64,000 bases of DNA from Spirochaetota bacterium (GTDB taxonomy: Bacteria > Spirochaetota > UBA4802 > UBA5550): positions 1 to 64,000 of the forward strand of contig JAFGJK010000028.1 of NCBI GenBank assembly GCA_016929135.1, given 5' to 3'. A program made the position numbers and the translations under genes. The notes beneath the pieces were generated by a model. The model worked only from the letters and a program-made list of their open reading frames with translations. It was not told where the DNA came from and made no database searches. Shown in pieces: positions 41,413 through 49,401 of this stretch (the first letter of the stretch is position 1; each line of letters begins with the position of its first letter).

Positions 41413-42372
41413 TCAGTGCCAGAGTCCGAAGACCTTCCAGCGGGGCGAACGCTCCACCTCGGGATAATGCCTGGGGAGCACACTGAAGAGGTGATGGGGA
41501 TAGACGATGTGCCCGGCGGATTCCTCCATCGCCATGAGGCGCTCGATCCTTCTCTCGGTGTGCGGGTGCGTCCTGAGAACCGACGGCGCCGGAACCTTCC
41601 TTCCCGGCATGAGCAGCGAGTCCAGAATCGACGGCGAATAGCGGTCAATTTTCCGCAGGGCCGTGGCGAGCCCCCGGGGGTCACCGGTGAGCCGTACCGC
41701 GTTCAGGTCCGCGTCGAATTCCCTGGTTCTCGAGAGGGCCAGCTGCAGGAACAGGCTCACCCTGGGCGCGATGATCAGCACCAGGAGAAGTATCCAGGGG
41801 ACCGGCACGCCGCCGAAGAAGAATGCCGGGATGTAGAGGAAGAGGAGTATCATTCCGATGTTGGAGATTACCAGCGTGAACCTGCTCAGGCTGTCCGCCA
41901 GTCCCATGATCTTCAGGTCGTCGTGCTGGATATGGCTCATCTCGTGGGCCATTACGGCCGTCAGCTCGTTCCAGTGCAGGGCCCTGATGAGTCCGTCCGT
42001 GAGGGCGATGGCCGCCCGATCCCGCCCCCCCACGGAAAAGGCGTTCATGATCCTGCTGGGGATGTAGTGAAGGACCGGCACTGACCGGAGCCCCGCCCTG
42101 CGGGCCAGCTGCGTGGCGATTCCGTAGAGGCCCCGCGCCTCCTCCACCGTGAGCGGCCGTGCCCGGTACATGCGCAGCACCAGCCCCGGGGAGATCCTGG
42201 GACTCAGGATGAAGAGGAGCGCGCCGAAGAGTACCGAGAAGACCAGTCCCTGGACTCCTCCGATGAAGAGCCCCAACGAGGCCATGATGGTGATCATCAT
42301 TGCGATGATGGCCAGCGATTGCAGCAGGTTCGCCGCCCTTCTGGCGGTGTATTCCTTTTCATTCAGTGTCAT
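41413..42372 (-). CDS. M48-family metalloprotease (HtpX-like)
   Basis: The 319-residue membrane protease has two N-terminal helices (about 15-60), the zinc motif VMAHEMSHIQHDDL (HExxH), a second hydrophobic pair (about 160-205) and EFDADLNAVRLTGD with the third zinc ligand. HtpX degrades abnormal membrane proteins. The family's cytoplasm-facing active site fits this. It is the last gene of the glutaredoxin/FTR-like/hydrolase operon, 20 bases after the hydrolase. Start ATG at 42372 is chosen over a GTG at 42396. Confidence 0.93.
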   Translation of the reverse strand: MTLNEKEYTARRAANLLQSLAIIAMMITIMASLGLFIGGVQGLVFSVLFGALLFILSPRISPGLVLRMYRARPLTVEEARGLYGIATQLARRAGLRSVPVLHYIPSRIMNAFSVGGRDRAAIALTDGLIRALHWNELTAVMAHEMSHIQHDDLKIMGLADSLSRFTLVISNIGMILLFLYIPAFFFGGVPVPWILLLVLIIAPRVSLFLQLALSRTREFDADLNAVRLTGDPRGLATALRKIDRYSPSILDSLLMPGRKVPAPSVLRTHPHTERRIERLMAMEESAGHIVYPHHLFSVLPRHYPEVERSPRWKVFGLWH

Positions 42373-42392
42373 GATGCTTCGGCCCCTTCGGA

Positions 42393-43310
42393 TCACCGCC
42401 GCAGGAACGCCATGGCGTCACGAGCGGTTGCCGCCGGCGCCTCCTCCATGGGGACGTGCCCGAGACCGGGATACACGATGACCCTGGCACCGGGGATATC
42501 GGCGGCGAACCTGCGGGCGTGTTCCGGGGGGATCACCCTGTCCAGGGCCCCCCACTGTACCAGCACCGGCAGGCGCAGTTCCCGGATTGCCGGCGAGAGG
42601 TCCTCGCGGGCCACCGCTCCCCGGTCGATCATCGCCTGGCGGTTCCCCTCACGGAGCATTATCTCGTAATACCGGTCGATGAGTCCCTCGGTCACCCTCG
42701 ATGGATCGCCGTAGACCTCCCGGACCCCGGCGGCGACGAGCACCCGCGGCGTTATGTGGCGGAGCAGGAGGTTTATCCCCGGCACCCTGGAGATGCCCAG
42801 GAACGAGCGTCCCTCGATCGGGTAGCCGGCAGGGTCGACGAGAATAAGCCGGTCGACCTTTCCCGGATTGGAACGGGCATAGCTCCAGGCGATCAGTCCT
42901 CCCAGGGAATTGCCGGCCATGTGGCACCGGGTTATCCCTGCCGATTCCAGGAAACGCTCCAGGAATTCCACGTACCACCCGATCCGGTAGTCGCCGATGG
43001 CGTTCGGACCGGTGAGGCCGAAGCCCGGCAGGTCCAGGCGGACGATCCTGAAGCTTCCCCCCATGGAGTCGACCCAGCCGTCCCAGGTGTGCAGTGAGGA
43101 GGCGGTGCCGTGGATGAGCACCAGGGGGAACCCCTTCCCCTGGTCCCGGTAGTGGACCCTCAGTCCCTCCACCGTGATGAATCGGGACGGGGGTGCCCCG
43201 TACCTCTTCTCAAGCAGGGCCGGCGGGATGTCCCGCCGGTACTGGGTCGCCACGAGGACCGCCAGGAGGGCGATGAGCGCCGGCGCCGCGTATTTCAGGA
43301 TACGCTTCAT
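42393..43310 (-). CDS. Membrane-anchored alpha/beta hydrolase
   Basis: The 305-residue protein has an N-terminal anchor helix (residues 6-22). Its fold motifs are HGTASSLHTW (oxyanion hole), DLPGFGLTG, the nucleophile elbow GNSLGG, GALDRVIPP (catalytic Asp) and GLGHVPM (catalytic His). It resembles haloalkane-dehalogenase/hydroxylase-like lipases of the alpha/beta family; substrate unknown. It belongs to the glutaredoxin operon, starting 16 bases after the FTR-like gene. The start at 43310 is set by the anchor segment; a longer open frame upstream is only the shadow of the neighbour. Confidence 0.9.
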   Translation of the reverse strand: MKRILKYAAPALIALLAVLVATQYRRDIPPALLEKRYGAPPSRFITVEGLRVHYRDQGKGFPLVLIHGTASSLHTWDGWVDSMGGSFRIVRLDLPGFGLTGPNAIGDYRIGWYVEFLERFLESAGITRCHMAGNSLGGLIAWSYARSNPGKVDRLILVDPAGYPIEGRSFLGISRVPGINLLLRHITPRVLVAAGVREVYGDPSRVTEGLIDRYYEIMLREGNRQAMIDRGAVAREDLSPAIRELRLPVLVQWGALDRVIPPEHARRFAADIPGARVIVYPGLGHVPMEEAPAATARDAMAFLRR

Positions 43311-43326
43311 GGCCCCTGGCGTCCCC

Positions 43327-43659
43327 TCATCCCTTCCATGGCCGGCGCTCCGGGATGGAGGCCGGGGCGATCCCCCGGGCGGCGAACTGGGGGGTGAGGT
43401 AGAGACCGCAGTAGCAATGGCCGAACTCCGCCTGGTCGGGACGGCAGTAGTGGCAGGGACAGATGATGTCCTCGTCCTCCCTTCTCGTCCCGGATGCGTC
43501 GCGGCAGGGGCAGGAGTAGTACCCGTACCGGTTGTTGTTCTTCGTGAGTCCCTGGAGGAGCATATCCAGGAATTCGTCGTCACGGTTGAGGATCCAGCCC
43601 TGCTTCTCTGCAACGAGATTCGCGAACCTCCTGGTGTCATCGACGGTTTTTGGTGTCAT
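43327..43659 (-). CDS. Ferredoxin-thioredoxin reductase catalytic-chain-like protein
   Basis: The 110-residue protein has seven Cys: C50-P-C52, C67-P-C69-x-x-C72 and C82-x-C84. This matches the FTR beta pattern CPC...CPCxxC...CxC, which holds a [4Fe-4S] cluster next to a redox-active disulfide. In chloroplast FTR it passes electrons from ferredoxin to thioredoxin. Here it overlaps the glutaredoxin-like gene by four bases, so that protein is its likely partner. FTR beta chains without a separate variable subunit are known in prokaryotes. It is probably part of an anaerobic, ferredoxin-driven thiol system. Confidence 0.9.
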   Translation of the reverse strand: MTPKTVDDTRRFANLVAEKQGWILNRDDEFLDMLLQGLTKNNNRYGYYSCPCRDASGTRREDEDIICPCHYCRPDQAEFGHCYCGLYLTPQFAARGIAPASIPERRPWKG

Positions 43660-43961
43660 CGCTCCACCCCCAGGGTCTTGATCCATTCCTCCTCGGTGAA
43701 TCCTATGAGGAACCGTTCGTTGTTGATGACGAGGAAGGGGTACCGCACCTGCTGCTTGAAGGTATCGTAGAGGTGCCCCTTGATCTCCTCCTTGATCTCC
43801 GGCGTCTGATCGTCCACGTAGAGATACCTGAACCTGATGGAGCGCTCCCTGAGAAAGGCCAGGGCACGTCTGCAGAATCCGCAGGTGGAGAGCGCGTAGA
43901 CCGTCAGCTCGCCCAGGTTCCGGCTCCCCTCCTCCTGCTGAAATAGTGTTTCATGTTTCAT
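43656..43961 (-). CDS. Glutaredoxin-like protein (CGFC active site)
   Basis: The 101-residue protein has a redox motif CGFC (Cys27 and Cys30), in an active-site region LTVYALSTCGFCRRALAFLR, and YPFLVINNERFLIGFTEEEW. It has the thioredoxin fold of short glutaredoxin/NrdH-type proteins. The conserved cis-Pro occurs as RYPFLV. It overlaps the FTR-like gene by four bases and so could accept electrons from it. Start at 43961 follows AGAGGTGA. Upstream Gln/Glu-rich N-terminal residues (FQQEEG) are unusual. Confidence 0.88.
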   Translation of the reverse strand: MKHETLFQQEEGSRNLGELTVYALSTCGFCRRALAFLRERSIRFRYLYVDDQTPEIKEEIKGHLYDTFKQQVRYPFLVINNERFLIGFTEEEWIKTLGVER

Positions 43962-44075
43962 CGCATTCACCTCTATGCAGCGAATATAGTCTCCAGCCGA
44001 GAAAAGTCCATTAAAAAAAAGAAGCGTCCCCCCATGCGGGCAGACACGCGGTACAGCGCCATGGGGATTTTATTG

Positions 44076-44104
44076 TTGACCTCAATGGCCCCGGTGACTA
44101 TTGT
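44076..44104 (+). promoter_or_regulatory. Promoter of the 121-residue membrane protein
   Basis: TTGACC (44076-44081) and TATTGT (44099-44104) have a 17-base spacer. An AAAGGAGA Shine-Dalgarno lies shortly before the start at 44135. Confidence 0.6.
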
Positions 44105-44134
44105 CGTAAAGGAGAGACCAAAGGAGACAGAGAT

Positions 44135-44500
44135 ATGGGTGTTGTGGGAATCGTGCTTGTCATCGCCTGTGCCGCAATCGGCGGCTTTATTATCGTCGAT
44201 ACGTATCTCGGCGCACCGCCGAAGCCGAGGACCTTTATCATCGTGCTGGTTCTGGCCCTGCTGGGCGTGATGCTGATCGTGGTGGACTACAATACCCAGC
44301 CCCTCACCACCCATGCGGAGCTCTCCACCGGCGAGATCGAGTTCATCTACGGGAAGACCTCCAGCAAACTTTCATCACCCTCGCGCATCAAGATCAAACG
44401 CAACGTGTATCCCTGGTACAGCATGTTCAAGCGCAACACCCTCGATATCACCATACTGCCCGACGAACGGGAGGTCGCGCCACCCGAAGCGAAGCACTGA
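44135..44500 (+). CDS. Small two-helix membrane protein
   Basis: The 121-residue protein has two hydrophobic segments (about residues 4-24 and 33-50), separated by a short PPKPR loop, then a soluble domain with FIYGKTSSKLSSPSRIKIKR and WYSMFKRNTLDITIL. The basic patch could contact membrane lipid or nucleic acid. No family is recognised. It converges with the Smr-domain gene, six bases apart. Its Shine-Dalgarno is strong. Confidence 0.75.
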   Translation: MGVVGIVLVIACAAIGGFIIVDTYLGAPPKPRTFIIVLVLALLGVMLIVVDYNTQPLTTHAELSTGEIEFIYGKTSSKLSSPSRIKIKRNVYPWYSMFKRNTLDITILPDEREVAPPEAKH

Positions 44501-44506
44501 TCGTCC

Positions 44507-44764
44507 TCACTTCAGGTATATCACCGTGGCCCCCCAGTTGGGGCCGTCGTCGCCCCACGATTTCACCGACGGATTGTCCCTGAGCAGCTCGTAGAGCCGG
44601 TGTTTGGCGAAGGATTTCCCCTTTCCGTGTATCACCCGTATCCGCTTCAGCCCCTTGACCGATGCCTGGTCGATGAATTCGCTCACCACCGCGTCCCTGT
44701 CCCTGGGATGGAAGTGGTGGAGATCGCATTCGTCCCCGAAATCCAGTGGCTCCCCGTTACCCAT
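44507..44764 (-). CDS. Small stand-alone Smr-domain protein
   Basis: The 85-residue protein contains the Smr motifs DECDLHHFHPRD (motif 1, DLH) and IRVIHGKGKSFAKHRL (motif 2, HGKG), matching the C-terminal nuclease domain of MutS2. Stand-alone Smr proteins act as nucleases in DNA repair, recombination suppression or mRNA decay. Length is that of a single domain. Start follows GGGGGAACGGTA. It may be transcribed with the YkvA-like gene upstream if a weak terminator between them is read through. Confidence 0.88.
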   Translation of the reverse strand: MGNGEPLDFGDECDLHHFHPRDRDAVVSEFIDQASVKGLKRIRVIHGKGKSFAKHRLYELLRDNPSVKSWGDDGPNWGATVIYLK

Positions 44765-44787
44765 TACCGTTCCCCCCCAAAAAGAAC

Positions 44788-44815
44788 AAGCGCCTGTGTA
44801 AAGGGCGCTTTTAAG
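44788..44815 (-). terminator. Hairpin between YkvA-like and Smr genes
   Basis: The arms AAGCGCC (44788-44794) and GGCGCTT (44804-44810) form a perfect 7-base stem. Read leftward, the stem is followed by a T-containing tail (GTTCTTTTT). It could end the YkvA-like transcript, though read-through to the Smr gene is possible. Confidence 0.5.
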
Positions 44816-44908
44816 TGGAGGGTCTCAATGAAAAAAATCGTGTTGTAGTGTATATGGTACATGGGGGACCGAAAGGTTACAGCGGTTTCGCTTTTTTTTG
44901 CTTTTTTT

Positions 44909-45148
44909 TTATTGCCTGGGGGGATCCTCTTCCCTGGCCCGTTTCCTCTTCAGGGAGTAGTAGGAGTAGCCTGAGTAGGCCAGGGCGCCCAGAAGGAGAG
45001 GAATATCCTCGATCCACTCGAAGGGGGGCGGGCCGGGGATGAGATCGATGGGGGATATCAGATAGATGACCGCCAGAACCAGCATTACCAGGGACGTGAT
45101 GAAGCGTTTTCTGGCCGCCTCCACCGTTGTGTCCGGGAGCTTTTTCAT
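44909..45148 (-). CDS. YkvA / DUF1232-family small membrane protein
   Basis: The 79-residue protein carries YLISPIDLIPGPPPFEWIED, the family's signature loop between two hydrophobic segments (about residues 17-31 and 48-62). DUF1232 proteins are small and of unknown function. The charged C-terminus (KRKRAREEDPPRQ) is cytoplasmic by the positive-inside rule. Start at 45148 follows weak signals. It is divergent from thioredoxin reductase across about 107 AT-rich bases. Confidence 0.85.
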   Translation of the reverse strand: MKKLPDTTVEAARKRFITSLVMLVLAVIYLISPIDLIPGPPPFEWIEDIPLLLGALAYSGYSYYSLKRKRAREEDPPRQ

Positions 45149-45255
45149 ACAGGCATTCTGCAGGAAAAAAAAACCGTTTCAAGCATTTTTTTATTGTTGA
45201 AATGAATCTTTCGGCGGATGCAGTGGGGAGAGGAAAAAAACGGGGAGCGGCCACT

Positions 45256-46173
45256 ATGAAGGACATGATCATCATCGGCGGCGGGCCGGCGGGCCTCACT
45301 GCTGCGATATACGGCGTGCGGGCTGGGCTCGACCTGGTGCTCCTGGAGCGTCTCTCTCCGGGCGGCCAGGTGGTGAACACCTGGGAGGTGGAGAACTATC
45401 CCGGATTCGCCCAGCCGGTGCCCGGATGGGAGCTCATGGCGGGGATGGAGTCGCAGGCGCGCCGGCTCGGCGTTGCCATCGAGAGCGGCGACGTCGTCTC
45501 CCTGGCCAGGGCTGGCGACGGCAGGCTCGTGCTCTCAATGAACGGCGGCGGCGCCATGGAGGCCAGGAGCGTCATCGCCGCCTCGGGCGCCAGCTTCAGG
45601 AAGCTCGGCGTCCCGGGGGAGAACGAGCATCTCGGCCGGGGCGTCTCCTACTGCGCAACCTGCGACGGCGCCTTTTTCAAGGGGAAGGTGACCGCCGTGG
45701 TGGGGGGGGGCAACACGGCGCTGGAGGAAGCCTTCTTTCTGACCCGCTTCGCCTCCAAGGTGTACATCATACACCGCAGGGACCAGTTCAGGGGGGAGCG
45801 CATTCTTCAGGAGCGGGTCCTCTCCTGTGCGGCAGTGGAGCCGGTGTACAGTTCCACGGTCTGTTCGGTGAACGGCGGCGAGAAGGTCGAGAGCGTAACC
45901 CTTCTGGACAGGGTCACCGGCAAGGAATCCCTTCTTCCGCTGGACGGCCTCTTTGTCTTCGTGGGCGTTGATCCGAATACGGCCTATCTGCCGAAGGAGC
46001 TGTTGAATGACCGAGGGGAGGTGGAGGTGGACATTCAGATGCGGACCCGGTGGGCGGGCCTCTACGCCGCCGGCGACCTCAGGAGCCACTCAAAGCGGCA
46101 GATCGTCATGGCGGCGGCGGACGGCGCCACCGCCGCCATGGAGGCCGGCGAATACCTTGCCTCGGGGTGTTAG
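45256..46173 (+). CDS. trxB: Thioredoxin reductase
   Basis: The 305-residue flavoprotein has the FAD-binding GGGPAGLTAA (about residues 8-17), the redox-active CATCDG (about residues 134-139), the NADPH-binding GGGNTALEEA and the C-terminal FAD motif AAGDLRSH. It reduces thioredoxin with NADPH or, in some anaerobes, ferredoxin-linked donors. The usual Q-x-V/A pattern after AGD is replaced by SKRQIVMAAADG, still family-like. The start at 45256 follows GGGGAGCGG. It is not in the same operon as the glutaredoxin/FTR-like genes but complements that redox function. Confidence 0.93.
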   Translation: MKDMIIIGGGPAGLTAAIYGVRAGLDLVLLERLSPGGQVVNTWEVENYPGFAQPVPGWELMAGMESQARRLGVAIESGDVVSLARAGDGRLVLSMNGGGAMEARSVIAASGASFRKLGVPGENEHLGRGVSYCATCDGAFFKGKVTAVVGGGNTALEEAFFLTRFASKVYIIHRRDQFRGERILQERVLSCAAVEPVYSSTVCSVNGGEKVESVTLLDRVTGKESLLPLDGLFVFVGVDPNTAYLPKELLNDRGEVEVDIQMRTRWAGLYAAGDLRSHSKRQIVMAAADGATAAMEAGEYLASGC

Positions 46174-46240
46174 CCGCCGGGTCTCACCCGCTCCCCGACG
46201 AGGACCTGGCAGGGGCCGCAGAGGGGATACCTCCGCCGCC

Positions 46241-47044
46241 TCATGAGATCCTCCGGTACCATCGAAGGATACCCTGCCAGAGCGTCTCCCGCAGGTCCCG
46301 GATCCTCAGCTCGTCGACCCGCAGGTAGTCGTAATTGAAATGGGTGTCGTTGATGAAAAGCGATTTCGTTATGGAGAGCCGTACGTAGGGGACCCCGCTG
46401 ATGCCGAATTTCCTTATGAGCGATGAACGGGGAGGCGCCTCGCCGATCCCGCTCGGCATGATCGACTGGTCCTCGTCCCCCAGGCCCTGCAGGATCGATT
46501 CCAGAAGGAGCCGGGCCTTCTCCTCCTGGCAGGTGATGATCGCGCCGTCCTCCCGGGAGAAGGTGTGCGCCACCGATACCGTGGCCCTGGGGGCGCCGGT
46601 GTCGTGCGCGGCCGGCGGTCCCATCGGCATCACCGTATGACATTCGATGACGCAGTCGATCTCTCCAGTACCGATGATCCTCTCTGCCGCCATGAAGAAG
46701 GGGAAGTAGTAGCGCTTCAGTATGTTGGCGATGGCGGTCTCGTCGGGGAATACGTCGTCCCTGAAGGTGTTCCTGCCGAAGAGGGTCGTCGCCTTAACCA
46801 CGCCGTCGGGCTTCGACCGCGAGACGTCCTTGTACGAGCGGTCCAGGTCCACGAAGAGGCGTGAGGCGTCGGCATCCAGCGTTGCCGCCACCCGGTCACC
46901 GAAGCAGAAGAGATCGTTGGCGCAGGTGTCCGCCTGCATGAAAAGATCGAACCTGTCCACCGTCTCGTAACCGGAGAGCTCCTCGGGGACGAGATAGCCG
47001 CCGTGTGGAATCAGTATGAGAATCGGGTACTTTTTTTTTAACAT
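46241..47044 (-). CDS. N-formylglutamate amidohydrolase-family protein
   Basis: The 267-residue protein begins ILIPHGGYLVPEEL, containing the IPHGG metal-binding His, and has DRSYKDVSR and VIECHTVMP with the second His. This matches the FGase (PF05013) family, metal-dependent amidohydrolases. The usual substrate, N-formylglutamate from histidine breakdown, is not supported by other his genes in the window. Start at 47044; there is no distinct operon partner. Confidence 0.85.
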   Translation of the reverse strand: MLKKKYPILILIPHGGYLVPEELSGYETVDRFDLFMQADTCANDLFCFGDRVAATLDADASRLFVDLDRSYKDVSRSKPDGVVKATTLFGRNTFRDDVFPDETAIANILKRYYFPFFMAAERIIGTGEIDCVIECHTVMPMGPPAAHDTGAPRATVSVAHTFSREDGAIITCQEEKARLLLESILQGLGDEDQSIMPSGIGEAPPRSSLIRKFGISGVPYVRLSITKSLFINDTHFNYDYLRVDELRIRDLRETLWQGILRWYRRIS

Positions 47045-47277
47045 TGTGCGATCGTTGGTCCGCTATTTATGGGGGTTCTCTGTGCCGACAGTCAATAACA
47101 TTTTTTCCTGTACCCGCCGTGACGGCGACAGGGGAGGGTGGAGGGGGGATGCCGAGCTCCTTGGCGATGTATGCCTCCCCGGATAGTTGCAGTGATCAAC
47201 GGAGACCAGGGAATACTGATCTGTTCATGTAACAATGGCAGGGATTTAAAAAAAAGTCCATCCAGACGGTATTTTTA

Positions 47278-47305
47278 TTGACAAACAGTTTCTCCACCGT
47301 ACGAT
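47278..47305 (+). promoter_or_regulatory. Promoter of a small orphan transcription unit
   Basis: A perfect TTGACA (47278-47283) is followed after 16 bases by TACGAT (47300-47305). Transcription would start near 47312, leading into a 40-codon open frame and a strong terminator. The flanking genes are both on the minus strand. Confidence 0.5.
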
Positions 47306-47331
47306 GACATCACGATGCAGGGGAGTGCCTC

Positions 47332-47454
47332 ATGATAGTCGGCAGAAAAGGGATCGGCGCAGAGGTAAGGAACATTCCGCTGTTGCGTTTGTTCTGTTTT
47401 CCGGGGGGAGTCGTGATGACCCTGCGGTTTTCAGGACAAGGGTACACATGGTAG
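47332..47454 (+). CDS. Candidate 40-residue small protein
   Basis: An open frame begins at 47332 with GGGGAG six to seven bases upstream, encoding MIVGRKGIGAEVRNIPLLRL followed by FCFPGGVVMTLRFSGQGYTW. It lies between a well-formed promoter and a strong intrinsic terminator on the plus strand. There is no recognised family. The transcript might instead act as a small RNA, and the open frame be incidental. Confidence 0.3.
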   Translation: MIVGRKGIGAEVRNIPLLRLFCFPGGVVMTLRFSGQGYTW

Positions 47455-47493
47455 GATATGGGTTTTTAACGCCATATATAGGGTAGGGTTCTC

Positions 47494-47527
47494 GGGCTGT
47501 TCCTCACGGAATGGCCCCTTTTTTTTT
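47494..47527 (+). terminator. Intrinsic terminator of small transcription unit
   Basis: GGGCTGTTCC (47494-47503) and GGAATGGCCC (47508-47517) pair over 10 positions, including two G-U pairs, around a TCAC loop. Nine T follow after one C. This is a strong rightward terminator that no annotated plus-strand gene explains. Confidence 0.7.
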
Positions 47528-47611
47528 CAATTAAAGCTCTATAATGGCGCTATTCGGGGTTTTCGACAGGGGAACCGCGGCGGGCGCCGCACTGAGTGAC
47601 GGTGGAGGGGC

Positions 47612-48586
47612 CTACCAGATGTAAAGGAGGGGATTGATGGTTTCGCCGTGACGCATGAAGGTGAAGTGCAGATGCGGCCCCGTGGACCTTCCGGTGCTCC
47701 CCACCGTTCCGATACGGGAATTCTTGTCCACCCACTCACCCTCCTTGACCCGTATAGAGGAGAGGTGCCCGTAGAGGGAGGAGTAGCCGTCCCTGTGCTG
47801 GATCATCACCGTGTTGCCGTAGCCGCCGCGCCAGCCGGTGAATATGACGATCCCTTCCATGATCGGCTTGATGGGGCGCCCTATGGGTGCCATGATGTCC
47901 AGCCCGTTGTGGAACCAGCTCTCATGAAAATGGGGGTCGGTCCTGTCGCCGAACATGGAGGTGTACCTCCCCCGCACCGGTGACTGAAAGGTTTTTCTCA
48001 TGCCGTAGATGCTGGCCATGGAGTCGTTCATCACCTCCGGCGTGGCATGCTTGAAGAAGACGAGCCGCATGTCGTCGGTGGAGATGAGATGAAACGGGGT
48101 GGGGAGGTAATGGCCGCTCACGGCATTGTGCGGGGCCAGGATCTTTTTCATCCGCACCACGTCGTAAAAGGTATCGAAGGGGAAGAGGACGCCGTTTTCG
48201 GAGGGGATCACGATGTCGTGCCCCTCGGCCGGGACGAGGTCCCTCATGAAGGGATTGGCGGCGATGAGGGTGTCGATGGTGATGCCGTAACGGCTTGTCA
48301 GGTCCCAGAAGGACTCGCCCTGGCGCATCCGGTGTATCCTGAGCCTGATGCCCATGTTGGCCGGGTGTTGTTTCACGAACTTGATGTATTCCGATTCCGA
48401 GTGAAAGATAGGGAAGCCGTTCCGGGTTGTATAGCCGCGGGAGTCGACCACGATGCTGTCGTGGACGATCGCCGCTATGACATTGCCCAGGAACAGGATG
48501 ATCGCGATGCTCGCGGCGGCCAGTTTCAGGTATAATTTAAGCTTTCTGAGCTGGTAGTTGGTGATGGGGAGTTCAGGTAGCATCAT
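47612..48586 (-). CDS. Membrane-anchored LysM-M23 peptidase
   Basis: The 324-residue protein has an N-terminal membrane helix (about residues 19-40), a LysM-like segment (about 87-135: MRQGESFWDLTSRYGI), and a C-terminal LytM/M23 domain with HNGLDIMAP and GPHLHFTFM (the zinc ligands His and Asp, then HxH). It should cleave peptidoglycan crossbridges or stem peptides. It ends a three-gene operon with yggS and proC: its start overlaps the proC stop by four bases. The organisation is consistent with a cell-wall hydrolase placed after a PLP-related pair. Confidence 0.92.
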   Translation of the reverse strand: MMLPELPITNYQLRKLKLYLKLAAASIAIILFLGNVIAAIVHDSIVVDSRGYTTRNGFPIFHSESEYIKFVKQHPANMGIRLRIHRMRQGESFWDLTSRYGITIDTLIAANPFMRDLVPAEGHDIVIPSENGVLFPFDTFYDVVRMKKILAPHNAVSGHYLPTPFHLISTDDMRLVFFKHATPEVMNDSMASIYGMRKTFQSPVRGRYTSMFGDRTDPHFHESWFHNGLDIMAPIGRPIKPIMEGIVIFTGWRGGYGNTVMIQHRDGYSSLYGHLSSIRVKEGEWVDKNSRIGTVGSTGRSTGPHLHFTFMRHGETINPLLYIW

Positions 48587-49401
48587 CCCTCTCCGAGTTT
48601 CTTTGATTTAACCGCCGCACTTTCTACCGCGTCGATCACGATGCCGGAAAACCCGGCGCGCTCGAGCACATGGACCGCATCGATGGTGGTGCCGCCGGGA
48701 GAGGTGACCCTCCCGCGCAGCGTGATGGGGTCTTCCGAGCTCTCTAGAACCAGTTTTGCCGATCCCAGGACCGTCTGCGCCGCCAGCAACAGGGCCTTGT
48801 CCCTGGGCAATCCCATCTTCACGCCCCCGTCCGCCATGGCCTGGATGAAGGTGAAGACGTATGCCGGACCGCTGCCGGATACCGCCGTGACCGCGTCCAT
48901 GAGCCTCTCCGGAACCTCGATGGCCCTGCCGACGCATTGAAACACCGAAACCACGCGCTCCATCTCCTCCGCCGTGATTCTCCCGCTCCCCGAAAGCGCG
49001 GTTACGCCTTCACCCGTCAGGGCAGGGGTGTTGGGCATGGCCCTCACGATCTTTGCCGACGGGCCGGTGATCCTCAACATGGTGCCGATGGCGACGCCCG
49101 CGGCTATGGAGACGAGAACTGTGTCCGGTCTGATAGATTTGTGTATTTCTTCGAGGACAGGGATTATCCTGTCCGGTTTTACAGCTAATACCACAATGGG
49201 GGAATTGTCAACGAGAATTTTCAGGCTCTCGCAGAGGCGATGACCGCCGGCCTCGGCCAGGCGGTGCGCCTTATCGGCGTCGATATCGAAGAGGGAGATC
49301 GATTCCGGCGCGTACCGCCGAGCGATCCCCCCCGCCAGGGCGGTCCCCATGTTGCCGGTCCCCACGATTCCGATGCTGAGCAGCTCGTTCCTCGCCTTCA
49401 T
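48583..49401 (-). CDS. proC: Pyrroline-5-carboxylate reductase
   Basis: The 272-residue enzyme catalyses the last step of proline synthesis. The Rossmann motif GIVGTGNMGTALAGG lies at residues 11-25. AMPNTPALTGEGVTAL, AVSGSGPAYVF and SPGGTTIDA are the recognised family motifs. Length is typical. It overlaps the yggS stop by four bases, as in many bacteria where proC follows yggS, and is coupled to the M23 peptidase downstream. Confidence 0.95.
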   Translation of the reverse strand: MKARNELLSIGIVGTGNMGTALAGGIARRYAPESISLFDIDADKAHRLAEAGGHRLCESLKILVDNSPIVVLAVKPDRIIPVLEEIHKSIRPDTVLVSIAAGVAIGTMLRITGPSAKIVRAMPNTPALTGEGVTALSGSGRITAEEMERVVSVFQCVGRAIEVPERLMDAVTAVSGSGPAYVFTFIQAMADGGVKMGLPRDKALLLAAQTVLGSAKLVLESSEDPITLRGRVTSPGGTTIDAVHVLERAGFSGIVIDAVESAAVKSKKLGEG

